Origin: Aphrocallistes beatrix
Taxonomy: Eukaryota; Porifera; Hexactinellida; Sceptrulophora; Aphrocallistidae
DNA: 64,000 bases
NCBI GenBank assembly: GCA_963281255.1
Contig: OY725501.1
Location: 3,945,674-4,009,673, forward strand
Direction of reading: 5' to 3'
How positions within the stretch are numbered: the stretch's first letter is position 1; the number at the start of each line of letters is the position of its first letter. Positions 26,490 through 37,900 of this stretch are shown in pieces. The position numbers were made by a program, and so were the translations under genes. The notes under the pieces are model-generated. The model saw only the letters and a program-made list of their open reading frames with translations. It had not been told where the DNA came from and searched no databases.

Positions 26490-27450
26490 CTGCGAAGGAA
26501 TTAAAAGGAGAAGAATTAAAATTTATTATTAGCGTGCTGATTACTCAATATATTGCAATTCCTTGTAAAAAACTGACTGTAATTAGGGTAAGATTATTTC
26601 AATCATATTTTCTGAAGGAAAAGTGGAATAAGGCCGAACTATTTCAACACTGGAAAAAGGCCGAATTGTCAATTTCCGTCTAGAGGAAGAATAGTGTTTC
26701 CTTCGTGAAATACAGAATGCAGGATCGCTTATTGTGAACCCCCGGGTATCAAATTATCTGTTCATAATAGAGATACTTCATATTGAGCGAACTTGACTCA
26801 ATACATTCCCTATCTAAAGAATGAAATTGGGACCGGGAGGTTAGTTCATAATAAACGAATGTTCATATTAAGCGGGTTCATAATAATCGGCCCTGACTGT
26901 ATTTAGATATGTTTTCTCGCTTATAATTAATCAATGTGACCCCAGGTGCCTACAGGGCACCTCCAGCAGACACAGAGTGTCCGCCAGCCGCGCAGCACAA
27001 GCAAGCGAAGCGCGCTTGTTTATATGAAATACTAGAATAGTGTGAATCGCATTATAAATCGTGATAATTGATTGGTTCTCACATGAACCAATGAATTTCA
27101 ATTCAGATATTCCACTCGATTGTGTTTATTGTAGATGAAACCCACTGCTGTTTAGATCCAATGTATTTGTACTATAAAATAATCGAATTTGATTGGTCAT
27201 CACAATTTGTCACCTATCTCGGCGAGGTGTGAAAATTTGTCTTTACGACTTGCCAATTCTTCAATCAATTCGGACAAACAAACAAAATTCTAGCGTTTTA
27301 ATATATCAGATTATTTTAAACGATTGCGTAAAAGGAGGCTATCTATTGTTATTGAATTAGACGCTCAGCTACATAGAAAGGTATTTGTAAGTGAATAGAT
27401 TGCAAACTATATACGTATATATAATACTATATTAATAAAATGTAATTTAT
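26490..27450. other. R3 internal gap with repeat fragments
   Basis: Between the broken Ig exon and the first B exon. It holds a snap-back type repeat (26735-26905, TTCATAATAAACGAA and related) and a dispersed repeat relative (26920-27310, GCGCAGCACAAGCAAGCG to the AATTCGGACAAACAAACAA end). No A exon is found, although the cassette order predicts one. Confidence 0.5.
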
Positions 27451-27883
27451 AATTTCTGCTATGTAAGTTACATTCTCTCCATTCCGAGTGACTTGGCAAG
27501 AGTAAATGCCTGGATTCTCATTGGTTAACTACTGAAAACTAACTCCAGTAGCACTCGTTGCACTAATGGGAAAGGATCTGATTCCATCTAGATCTACATA
27601 ACTCCAAGTAACCTGTGGAGTGTTCCTATTCTCTGTGACGCAGTATAGAGTTGTGTTTTGTGAGAGAATCGTGTTATTATTCAGTTCTTCAAAGGTAGAA
27701 GCGTCTACAGTTCTCCCGAATAGGTTTGCTAAATAAATTTCATAAATTAACTCGGATTAATTTAGATTAGCCGGAACGTCTATCAATTTTAAAATAAAAT
27801 AGGATGCACGTAGTGTGCTCATTCTTGAAAAGTATTATGTCAAGTCAATTAGTAATAGACTGTAGCATTGAAAATATCAATTA

Positions 27884-28067
27884 CAGTCGAAATCGGGTTA
27901 TTTTGTCCATTTGATTGCACTGCCAAAACGACAAAATAACCCGAAGACAAAAAAATCCGATTATTTTATAATTGAATTATGAATAAAACAATTTTTACAC
28001 TGACTTGACGACAAAATAACCCAATGAGTCAAAAAAACCCGGTGTCAAAATAACCCGATTTCGACTG
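27884..28067. mobile_element. Tc1/mariner-like MITE (CAGTCGAAATCGGG ends), 184 bp
   Basis: Perfect 14-bp inverted ends, flanked by TA on both sides. A shorter copy lies at 48338-48423. Located in the R3 intron between CTLD and Ig. Confidence 0.85.
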
Positions 28068-28684
28068 TATTTCGATTGTCGCGGCGTAGAAAAATTGCCT
28101 AATCTTGGCCCTAGCTACGTTACTGGTTTTGCTATTTTCCTGTTCACTCACCATTTAATAAACTGCAATAATAACAAGCTACAGGTTGAGAGCAAGGTAG
28201 ATCATTCCAGGTAATTGGTTGTGAATGAGCGCAGTCTTCATCTCCTGCATTATTTGGTTCACCACTAATCCAGTTCCTATAAGAGCTGTTGCTGCCATCA
28301 CTCCACACAAATGTTCCTTCTGTTCCAATGTCATTAAGTCCAACAACCTTCAGGTTCACCAGTATTTCTAATAGAATCCACTGCTGCATTTTCACCAGCA
28401 TTAGCTATGCTAGCTAGATCTCCTCCCCATGACTGACAATTAACTCTAGCATCTGCCCAACTGATTCCAGAATTAGAGAAGTAACTGAAACACTTATTTT
28501 CATTCGTAATTAGATCGCATCCACTGCTAGGAACTAAAAATAGAACAGTTCATTCATTATTACTTTACAACTATGTATACTAAACTATAGTAAAGTGTGT
28601 AGAACATGAAATATTGAATATACCTTGAGTGAATGCCGTAGTAGTTAGAGAAAATATTACTAATATATTCAATATCAGATCCAT

Positions 28685-29532
28685 CTTTTATTTTATGATC
28701 GGCATAAGCTACAATTATATTTTATACTAAGCATTACTACACTATAGTAGTAATGTATACCTAACTCAATGCAAGGCAGAATGTGATACTTTGTTAATTT
28801 ATGGAACAGTGAGGGAAGGCAGGATCAGTTTAATGTTTCGTCTATAACTATTGAATAACTGAAATTTTATCTTATACAAAGCCTCAGATGAAAGCACCAG
28901 AAAGTAAGCAGTTAACTGAATCTCTGAGTTGAAATAGTTGGATTAGAACTTTTAAACTACATATACTTTGTGACACCGTCTAGTTGCACTTAATAGTGTC
29001 GCCACCCACTCTGTTTGTGACTGAGAGAATAACGACACTGAAATTCACTTGAAGCTAATTATTCTTGAACCTTTCAGAGTAAACGAAATTTGGTGAGCAT
29101 TCAATTTTAATTTTTGTCTACAATTACGAGTTGGTATCATAAGGCTAAAACTATACAGAATCTATAAATAAAATGCATAAAAGAGCTTCCAATCAATTCA
29201 TCTACGCATCACATCCGATATGAATAATTAATCATTTCAAGCATTTGACCATAGCTGTCATGCTGAATATGGTTGACCAAGGAAAATAACATATCCGGTA
29301 AAAGTCCTGCGTGTTCATATTCCTCTAAAAGAATACACAGTAGCTATAATGGAAAGAAACAATATGTACAAAATCAGAAATTTCGCTAAGTATACACAGA
29401 CAACACATATATTCCACTCACACTTCCTTGGTATTTATATACGTAGATTGCTTGTCTATATACAGGTAACTAATCATATACATTTGCATAATACTATCAT
29501 AAGAATAATGGTTGGTTCACTCAAACTTATAT
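28685..29532. other. Intergenic region between R4 and R3
   Basis: AT-rich; R3 promoter at the left end. No gene, no clear element seen. Confidence 0.5.
28719..28726 (-). promoter_or_regulatory. TATA box of R3
   Basis: TATAAAAT, 35 nt before the ATG at 28684, in the same position as in R1. Confidence 0.4.
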
Positions 29533-30227
29533 TTACTGAGGAATTGTGCTGTAGTAGACATTCTTGTTGGTGGAACATTGGTTCTCACCGAAGGCCTCTT
29601 TCTGTGATTCTCCAGTATTGAAATACAGAGGATTGTACAGAGAAGATTTGATAATGTCAGATGATTTAATGACACCACCTTCACTTTCAATAGGTGTGTG
29701 GATAGCATATCCAGGGTTTACTTGAATGGCATCAGTATGAAAGTAATGTGTGTTCGCTTTATCTACTTTTTGGCCTCTTTTCCATGATACCTCACAGCAG
29801 CAATATAACACAACGGAGATAATTATGATGAAAATAGTGAATAGAAGGATGTATATTATCGACACAACTACTACTGTGTAAGCTATTTCAGGAGTAAAGT
29901 TTGGATTGGAGAGCACGACGGTGAATGGAGTTGAGAAGTTTCCCAATAAATGGGAGGTGTTGAGAGAAAATGTTTGCAATTGTAAAGGTATCACTTCAAC
30001 TTCGATTCTGATTGGATATTCTTTATTTGGTATTAGAGCAGTTATGTTGTACGTAGAAGATTCTGCAATGCCAGCCGTTATCTCTTCTCCTCCACTACTG
30101 TAATAGACTTTAATTTTGTTGAAACTTATTGTTGGATTCTGTAGCAAGCTCCAACTAACTAATATTGAAGTAGCACTGGAAGTTTCTGTCCGTATGCTTG
30201 CAAATATTTGTTGAGAAGTACAAGCAC
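29533..30227 (-). CDS. R4 terminal exon: FN3, membrane span, ITIM-like tail
   Basis: FN3 domain (SILVSWSLLQNP, YNITALIPNKEYPIRIEV), stalk, membrane span starting near YTVVVVSIIYILLFTIF with a CCC cluster, then a tail of about 85 residues. Tail motifs: SLYNPL (ITIM consensus) which also contains NPLY, and VYYSTI (ITIM consensus) near the end, about 28 residues apart. Two such motifs in tandem are how SHP-type phosphatases are recruited in known inhibitory receptors; that is family knowledge, not shown here. Confidence 0.82.
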
Positions 30228-33200
30228 CTATGAGAAAAATATTTGAAGTACTATTTGAATTCTTAGATTTCCTAAAAAAGTAAATCTGGAACAAATAAAT
30301 TGGATCATATATTAGATATGTGTATTAATATAATATAATATACATGTGACACTGCTTAATTGGGATACAGGATCCTGCCATTTTGTCTGATTAAGCGGGG
30401 TTCACAGTTAACTAATGAATTTTATCATATTTAGTCACAGACTACGAGAATTCAGAAGAACTCAATCAGGAAAATAAACGAGGATGTATAGCTTACTTGA
30501 AGAATTCGTTGGATCAAAAAATCCAACCGTATATATTCGACCATCCGCCTGACAAGAGTAGTAGCCTGGATTGTCAGTGGTTACAGCTAGAATGCTGATC
30601 CCAGTATTAGCATCAACTGTAGTGTTAAGAACTGTTCTGTTTCCAGCGAGATCTACATAGCTCCAAGGAAGGTTAGTCTCTGTGATGCAGTATAGAGTTG
30701 TGTCTTGAAATATAATCTGATTGTTCTGAAGTGGATTATATGCTGAGATAAAAGAATCTATCCCGAAAGGATTATTTACTAGAAAGAAAATAACATAATA
30801 AATAAACCATTTTGTAAATAATCTGCTGAACATTATAGATGATCTCGATTGTAAAGGATTGACCAATGAAATTTTTTTTACTAAAAGCTGTTGATTTAGA
30901 CTCGTAGATAGATAGTCATGTAGGATATTATTGGGAACTTACTGTTCGGAATAAGATTTATCTGAATAGCTAGTGTCTGTTGTCCATCCCAATTGTCAAC
31001 ATAGAACTTATACACTCCTCCCTGAGTGACATAGAAAGTTGAGAAGGTGAGAGTGTTGGATGCTACAGAGCTGTTATCAGGTCTCTGCCATCTCCCAGCT
31101 AGATTAGTACTCAGAACTACATTCTGTGTCAGGACAGTGACAGAAGCTGAGTTCATGTTAGGAGGTAGGAGAGAAAATGATTGGATGGATCCATTGTTCA
31201 GTGTTATTATGGGAGGACCTTGGAATAATCGTGAAAATTATAAAATACACATATGGAGATCTAGCAAACCAAATAAATAAATAATAAATGTATTTCAGAG
31301 AATAATTTACCTTGAATTTCTATTTCTATGTGTGAAATCAAGTTTCCAGTATCTGTATCGATACACTGCAACTCTTGACTGTTACCTAAACTGAGCAGCT
31401 CATTACTAATATTGAGTGGATTTGAGTATAGAATTTCTGGGTTCATTCTTTCCCATCTGAAAGTTGGAAGTGAGTAAGATCCAATCTGACAGAGAAGTTG
31501 AATATCTATTCTGTCTATTCCCACTGTGTAAGTATAGGAATTCACTGTATTGAAAGAAATAATCAATATTGTTCAAATTCACAACCAATGGGCATCTTAT
31601 TTTTAAGGTAATAAATATCTAAATAGATGCACAAAATGAATAAAGTACTTCAAAATATATATATATTAGTATAATACCTGTCAACGACAGAGGGTCTTGT
31701 ATCAGAATATCATAGATCCTACTGACTCCATTATCTCGAGTGACTTCACACGAGTATAAGCCTGGAATATCAGTAGTCACAGAGAGAACACTAACTCCTG
31801 TAGTGGCATCAGTGGTGCTACTGAGAATGGCTGCACTCCCATCTCGACCATAAATCCAATTCACTTGTGGAGTGATCTTGTTCTCTGTGATGCAATAGAG
31901 AGTTGTGTCTTCAGAGAGAAGTGTGTTATTACTCAGTTCATCTAATGTATTAGCATTCTGTATTCTCCCAAATAGCGTTACTGTCATAAAACACCAAAGT
32001 TTAAATTAAGAACATTGCGCACTTAACTATAGTATTTTCTCACCATTTTGGGAACTACAGTAATAGCATCTTAAGCTAGAACTGCAGTCTTCATCATTCC
32101 AATCGAGATTTTCTCTAAAGTCGTTTTCGACGCAATCTTCAGAAAAGAAAAAATTATTCGGTTCACCCGGATACCAGTTCCTATAGGAGCTTGTGCTGCC
32201 ATCACTCCACACAAAAATTCCTTCCGAATCCATGTCGTTAAGTCCGATCCAGCATTCAGACTCTGTTGGATCTCTGATGGAACCTAGAGCTTCATTTTCA
32301 CTTTCAGAATCTATGCTCGCTAGATCTCCTCCCCAAGTCTGGCAACTAGCTCTAGAATCTGGCCAATCGATTCCTGAGTTGAGGAAGTAACTGAAGCATT
32401 TCCCCTCATTTGTAATCAGATCACAGCCACTGCTTGGAGCTATAAATAGTAACAAATAATACTATCTTATCTTATATATTAAAACGACAAATTGATCTCC
32501 TTTGTCCTAAATAGGGATTTTTTGAAATTTTCCAATCCTTTGTTTGACATGATTTAACCTTATAAGGAATGCTAAAGCTGAATAGGGGCATAATACAAGT
32601 GTGGCATAGGGAGAAGGGGATGTTGATTTTAGGATTTCTGTGTTATACAACGTTTGAAAGGTCCTCATAGGTGTATTTGCCTCACTTTCTTTTCTGGTCA
32701 TATTACAGCAAATAATAAATATGCATTATACAAAGTCTAGCCTAGTACAATTGATATCTACCTGTTAGTGAAGGCTTGAACAGTCTCAGACTATAAATCC
32801 TGCTGACTCCATTATCTCGAGTGACTTCACACGAGTAGTAGCCTGGATTATCAGTGGTTACAGTCAGAGCACTAACTCCTGTAGTGACATTAGTTGAGCG
32901 GCTGAGAACTGATCTGCTTCCATCTAGATCTACATAACTCCAATTCACTTGTGGAGTGTTCTTGTTCTCAGTGATGCAATACAGAGTTGTATTTTCGAAG
33001 AGAACTGTGTTATTACTCAATCCCGTATATGTAGTAGAACCTTGTATTCTCCCGAAAAATGTCACTAATTATAATGGAAATTATATTATATAAATTGTAC
33101 TTAATTCAGAATAACATCATTGGGCATCGCTTACCATTTTGAGAGCAGTAGTAACAAGCTCTCTCTGTCGAACAGTTCTCATTATTCCAATTAAGATCTA

Positions 33201-33891
33201 TCTTAAAGTCGGTTTCAACGCAATCTTCCGTACCAAAGAGAGAATTTGGTTCACCAGGCAACCAGTTCGCATAGGAGGAATTCGCTACATATGTGCTCTC
33301 ATCAGTCCATACAAGTACGCCCTCTGTTTCCCTGTCGTTGAGTCCGATCCAGCAGGAAGAGATTTCACTTGCATTCCTGATGTAGTTTAATGCCAGATCT
33401 TCACTGATGGAATTAATGCTAGCTAGGTACCCTCCCCATGCCTGACAATTAGCTCTAGAATCAGTCCAGTTGATCGCAGGATGGAAGAAGTAACTGAAAC
33501 ACTTCCCTCCACTTGTAATCAGATCACACCCACTGGTTGGAGCTAGAAATATGGTGTACTAGTAAACACAGCTGTTGTTTGTTTGTTTGTTTGTTTGTTT
33601 GTTTGTTGGTATGTTCATAATTTATTGAAAAACATCTCACATCGTAAAAGCTAAAATATTATATAATATAAACACAATGTGCAACAATATTCTATTGAAA
33701 AAAATAATATCTACTCCAACAATTTTTTTAAAGTGAAAACTATGATATAACTACTAACTGAATAAAACAATCTCCTTCAATTTTCCCTAAAGCAATAGTA
33801 GTAGGTGTTAAACTAAACATCATCAGCTACCTTGAGTTATTGCTGTAGCAACCATTGAGAATAATACTATTATGTTAAATATTTGCATCAT
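29533..33891 (-). CDS. Receptor R4: CTLD-Ig-CTLD-Ig-A-B-V-FN3 receptor, about 985 aa
   Basis: Exons (minus): 33831-33891 signal peptide; 33135-33542 CTLD1; 32762-33064 Ig1; 32044-32439 CTLD2; 31678-31980 Ig2; 31311-31544 A; 30943-31218 B; 30497-30778 V; 29533-30227 terminal. They sum to 2958 nt with no stop, all phase 1. It is the simplest member: two CTLD-Ig pairs and one A-B-V cassette, and its sequence is the most diverged. Both CTLDs have EPN, the triplet that in classic C-type lectins goes with mannose-type sugars, followed by EDC and a WNN or WND calcium motif, so it is the best candidate for an active lectin. The A exon is shorter (234 nt) and lacks the NSSNSSIS stretch. It may represent the ancestral form from which the long paralogs grew; this is inference. 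Confidence 0.85.
33573..33606. repeat. (TGTT)n tetranucleotide repeat
   Basis: About eight GTTT units in the first intron of R4. Confidence 0.9.
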
Positions 33892-34948
33892 TTTTGAATT
33901 ACGAAATTATTATTTTATTATTCATAATGATAATGAGGAGTTTCTACAAAATAAGATGGTTAAGTAAGAAGAGTACATATATTTGATACTTAATTAAGTA
34001 ATATAAGAAGGAACATAATCCTAACATTATCATGTGCTAACTTACTGCACATCTCCAATGTCTTGAATAAATTTAGAGTAATTCAAAACTACTTTCTGAA
34101 CTAATAAACATAAACTGGATTTATTCAAGATTTTCTATCATATACGCCTAAAGCATTCATTTCATATCACCATATTCACGCGCCAAATTGTATATTAACA
34201 TTGCGATATAGGAGCTTTGCCCGCCTTGATTTATATTGGTTTAAATTATGCGCTTTTAGCAGCGTTGCCGCGTACATCTAGATGAGATCCTTATAGGCGC
34301 CAAGTTTGGGTGTCTGGTTGGAGCTGTGTACCTCTAAGCAGGGGTGACGACAGGGGGACTACAGCCCCCTGTCGGGGAAAGAAATGGAAGAAATTCAGAA
34401 AAGACACTCTAATTTAGCCCCCTGTCGGGGACTTTAACCCCCTGTTGGGGAATTCCTGGTGCCATCCCTACCTCTAAGCTTATCTATTCAGATATCAACA
34501 ATTATCTGTAATTGTTAAATATGTATAGTCTAGTATTTAGTTATCACTATAGCCAACATCTCCCTTACTATGTAGTATGTGTGATTTAAGCGAATTATCA
34601 GATATTGGACTTTCGAAATTAGAGAAATTCAAGGCTGGAAAATATCAGCAATTCTTTAACATATTATTGTACCGAACGATACATTAAATTTCCGAATACT
34701 TTTAAACGAAATTGACCATAACTGGACTATTAAGCTACGTCTTTGCATTTTAATAGTGGTCATTCTATACAATTATTATTGTAGCACTATACAATAGTAA
34801 TTGTATAGGAATCACACTGAAGCAATTGCTTGTAGAATTGAATCTAATACGTATGTAAGCTATTATACTTGAATGGCGTATTTCCTTGCTCAAAACAATA
34901 ATATGTATTTATATAAAGAAATTTGCAATATGTGTTCAAGTGTTTTGG
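33892..34948. promoter_or_regulatory. Shared upstream region between R4 and R5 (head to head)
   Basis: 1057 bp separate the two ATG codons. The R5 side has a TATA box at 34912-34917. The centre has a CCCCCTGTCGGGGA repeat (34349-34455, three related copies), probably a small insertion. No open frame. The layout would allow shared regulation of the two genes. Confidence 0.45.
34912..34917 (+). promoter_or_regulatory. TATA box of R5
   Basis: TATAAA inside TTTATATAAAG, about 32-37 nt before the R5 ATG at 34949, as in R1 and the MRH genes. Confidence 0.5.
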
Positions 34949-37900
34949 ATGGAGTTCTGTAAGTTTATATTTGTGATAGTTTTAGTGATACAATCTCTAC
35001 AATATGCAATTTCTCAAGGTAAGGAGATATACACATTGAGTTGTTTAATAAAAATATACTTATAGAACTCAGGTAGTAATACTTACTCAACTTTCTCCAA
35101 TATTCTTCTTCTTTTAGTTCCTAGCAGTGGATGCGATCTGATTACGAATGAAAACAAATGTTTCAGTTACTTCTCTAATTCTGGAATCAATTGGACTGAT
35201 GCAAGAGCTAATTGTCAGTCTTGGGGAGGAGATCTAGCTAGCATAGCTAATGCTGGTGAAAATGCAGCAGTGGATTCCATTAGAAATTCTGGTGAATCTG
35301 GATTTTGTTGGATTGGACTTAATGATATTGGAACAGAAGGAGTATATGTGTGGAGTGATGGCAGTAACAGCTCTTATAGGAACTGGAATAGTAGTCAACC
35401 AGATAATCACGAGAATGAAGATTGTGTTAATCTAAATCCAATTACCTGGAATGACCTAAGCTGCTCTCTTAATACTATCAGTTGTTATTATTGCAGTTTA
35501 CTAAGTGGTGAGTGAACAGAAAATAGCGAAACCAGTGGCATAGCTAAGCTTAGGTCTCAGCAATATTTCTCTGTGCCTAGACAATCGAATTCATTAATAT
35601 TGTCAATGCTATTAGAATGACAGTTTTTGACTTATAAGCGTTGTACATGTAATCAATCTATTTTCGACCGTTTATTCGAACCCCCAAGCATCCTATCTAT
35701 ATTTTACTGATAGGTGTTCCGATGATTCTGGAATAATCATAGTTAATTTATAAAATTTCTTTTAGCAAACCTATTCGGGAGAACTGTAGACGCTTCTACC
35801 TTTGAAGAACTGAACAATAACACGATTCTCTCACAAAACACAACTCTATACTGTGTCACAGAGAATAGGAACACTCCACAGGTTACTTGGAGTTATGTAG
35901 ATCTAGATGGGATCAGATCCTTTCCCATTAGTGCAACGAGTGCTACTACTGGAGTTAGTTTTCTGGAGTTAACCAATGAGAATCCAGGCATTTACTCTTG
36001 CCAAGTCACTCGGAATGGAGAGAATGTAACTTACATAGCAGAAATGATAGGCTTTGGAGGTGAGGGACGACTTTAACTTAATTATATAGAATTAATCCAA
36101 GTAAATTATTATAAAATATCGTAGTTAACAATGGGTATATCACTCAGCTTATTAATAAATGTTCCATACGGGAAATATACAAATTCTCAAGGTAACAAAT
36201 AATATGCATCCGGAATCTTGCTAATATGAACATTTTCTTGCCTAATTTGATATAAATATTACTCTAACTGGGTGCTCTACAAGCAGGTGGTTTGATGGCG
36301 ATGACCATTGAAATATAGCGATAAGCCACTAAATACTTTAGCATGGTGGCTAACTAAGCCGTCAAGTTTTATGAAGTATTGGTCTATTTATAGAACCTAT
36401 TTAGAATTTGGTGACTGTTAGCCACCAGAAAAAATAAAATGATGGTTAAGAACTCTTGGAATGTTGAGATTCTATTATGGTATCTTGAATTGTTTTAATA
36501 GTTCCTAGCAGTGGCTGTGATATCATCACGAACTATGGGAAGTGCTTCAGTTTCTTCACTTCAAGTACAGTGGTTTTTTGGAATACTGCTAGAGATAGTT
36601 GCCGGACATGGGGAGGAGATCTAGCTAGCATAATTTCTGCAAGCGAAAATGCTCTACTGAATTCAATTAATAATGCAACTTTTCATTGTTGGACTGGGCT
36701 TAATGATATTAAAACAAACAGAAGGTATGTATGGAGTGATGGCAGTGTCTTTTCTTGTACGAACTGGAATGATGGTGAACCGACAGGTGATAAGTTTGAA
36801 AACTGTGTTGAAATCGCCAACCAAGAAAGTAGATGGAATGACATTTCATGCACTCAATCATACAACTGTTATTACTGCAGTTCATTGAACGGTAATTTAA
36901 CATTAGAGAAATAACTATTCCTTTCTTCTTATTGAGATTGAACTAACCATTATCTTTTGATTAATTATTCCTACACGCGTGTTTGAATCAGGCGACCTAG
37001 CCTCTAGTGTGAGACATCATGTAATGGTGTTTATGTAGAGGTGCTCGAAGGTGGCTACTATAGACACTAAATCTATTTCGTGTTTGTCCGCATCCGTATG
37101 ATCATTCATATAACATGTATTAGCCGACGAAACACTGGTCCTGGAATGACCAAAGGTAATTAATCAGATTTTCTACACAAATACAAGAAGTTAACTCAAT
37201 TTGTATATCACGAAATTACCGAAAATATTAATTTTTTTCTTCAGGCAGGGAAACTGATCAAAATATCATTGCTAAGGGCGTAATTCAAAATGTATCTGAG
37301 TAAAGAATATCTATTTAATTCATCCTACACAAGATCCTAAATCAATTGAACACTAGTATGTATATGTATAATAATATCCTCAATTTTGAGTCTTCTTTAG
37401 TTGCATTGTTTGGGTTAATAACGAACTCCTATACAATTGAAGGACTGAATAATGGTACAATTACAATTATCTCACAAGACACGACTCTATTTTGCATCAC
37501 AGAGAATATGAATACTCCACGGGTTACTTGGAGTAGAGTGGATCAAGATGGAATCATCTCTGTTCCCCCTAGTGCACTTAATGACACTACAGGAGTGTCC
37601 CATCTGGAATTAACCAATGATAATCCAGGCACTTATTCGTGTCAAGTCACTCGGAATGGAACAAATACAACTTATGTAGCAGAAATATTAGGATTTGGTG
37701 GTGAGTGATGAAAGAGTTTAATAGTATAGCCTTAACATAAGAATAGTATGAGCCAGTGATCTCGCTCGTTAAAGGCAGGTCTCCTATGATTTTCCGGTGA
37801 CGAATTTTCAGTTTAAACTCTTGGAGTTGTATACTACTCTTCCACTCATTAATCTAAATATTTATCTCAATTTTTCAGAATAATTAATTCTAAGATTGGA

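Larger units (their letters stand above)
22117..28684 (-). pseudogene. Receptor R3: CTLD/Ig mosaic receptor pseudogene
   Basis: Exon traces (minus): 28624-28684 signal peptide; 28152-28533 CTLD with an EPN triplet; about 27451-27728 Ig; B 26214-26489; V 25856-26138; A 25519-25782; B 24649-24924; V 24283-24573; A 23947-24209; B 23192-23467; V 22845-23123; terminal from about 22620 to 22117. Lesions: the CTLD lost 5 bp (382 nt instead of 387) near 28340; the Ig exon has an in-frame TAG at 27529-27531 and no donor; the V at 25856 is 8 bp short; the A at 23947 is 1 bp short; the FN3 part of the terminal exon is missing and the tail frame meets a TAA upstream. No A exon precedes the first B. The tail still reads as a signalling tail, so decay may be recent. 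Confidence 0.82.
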
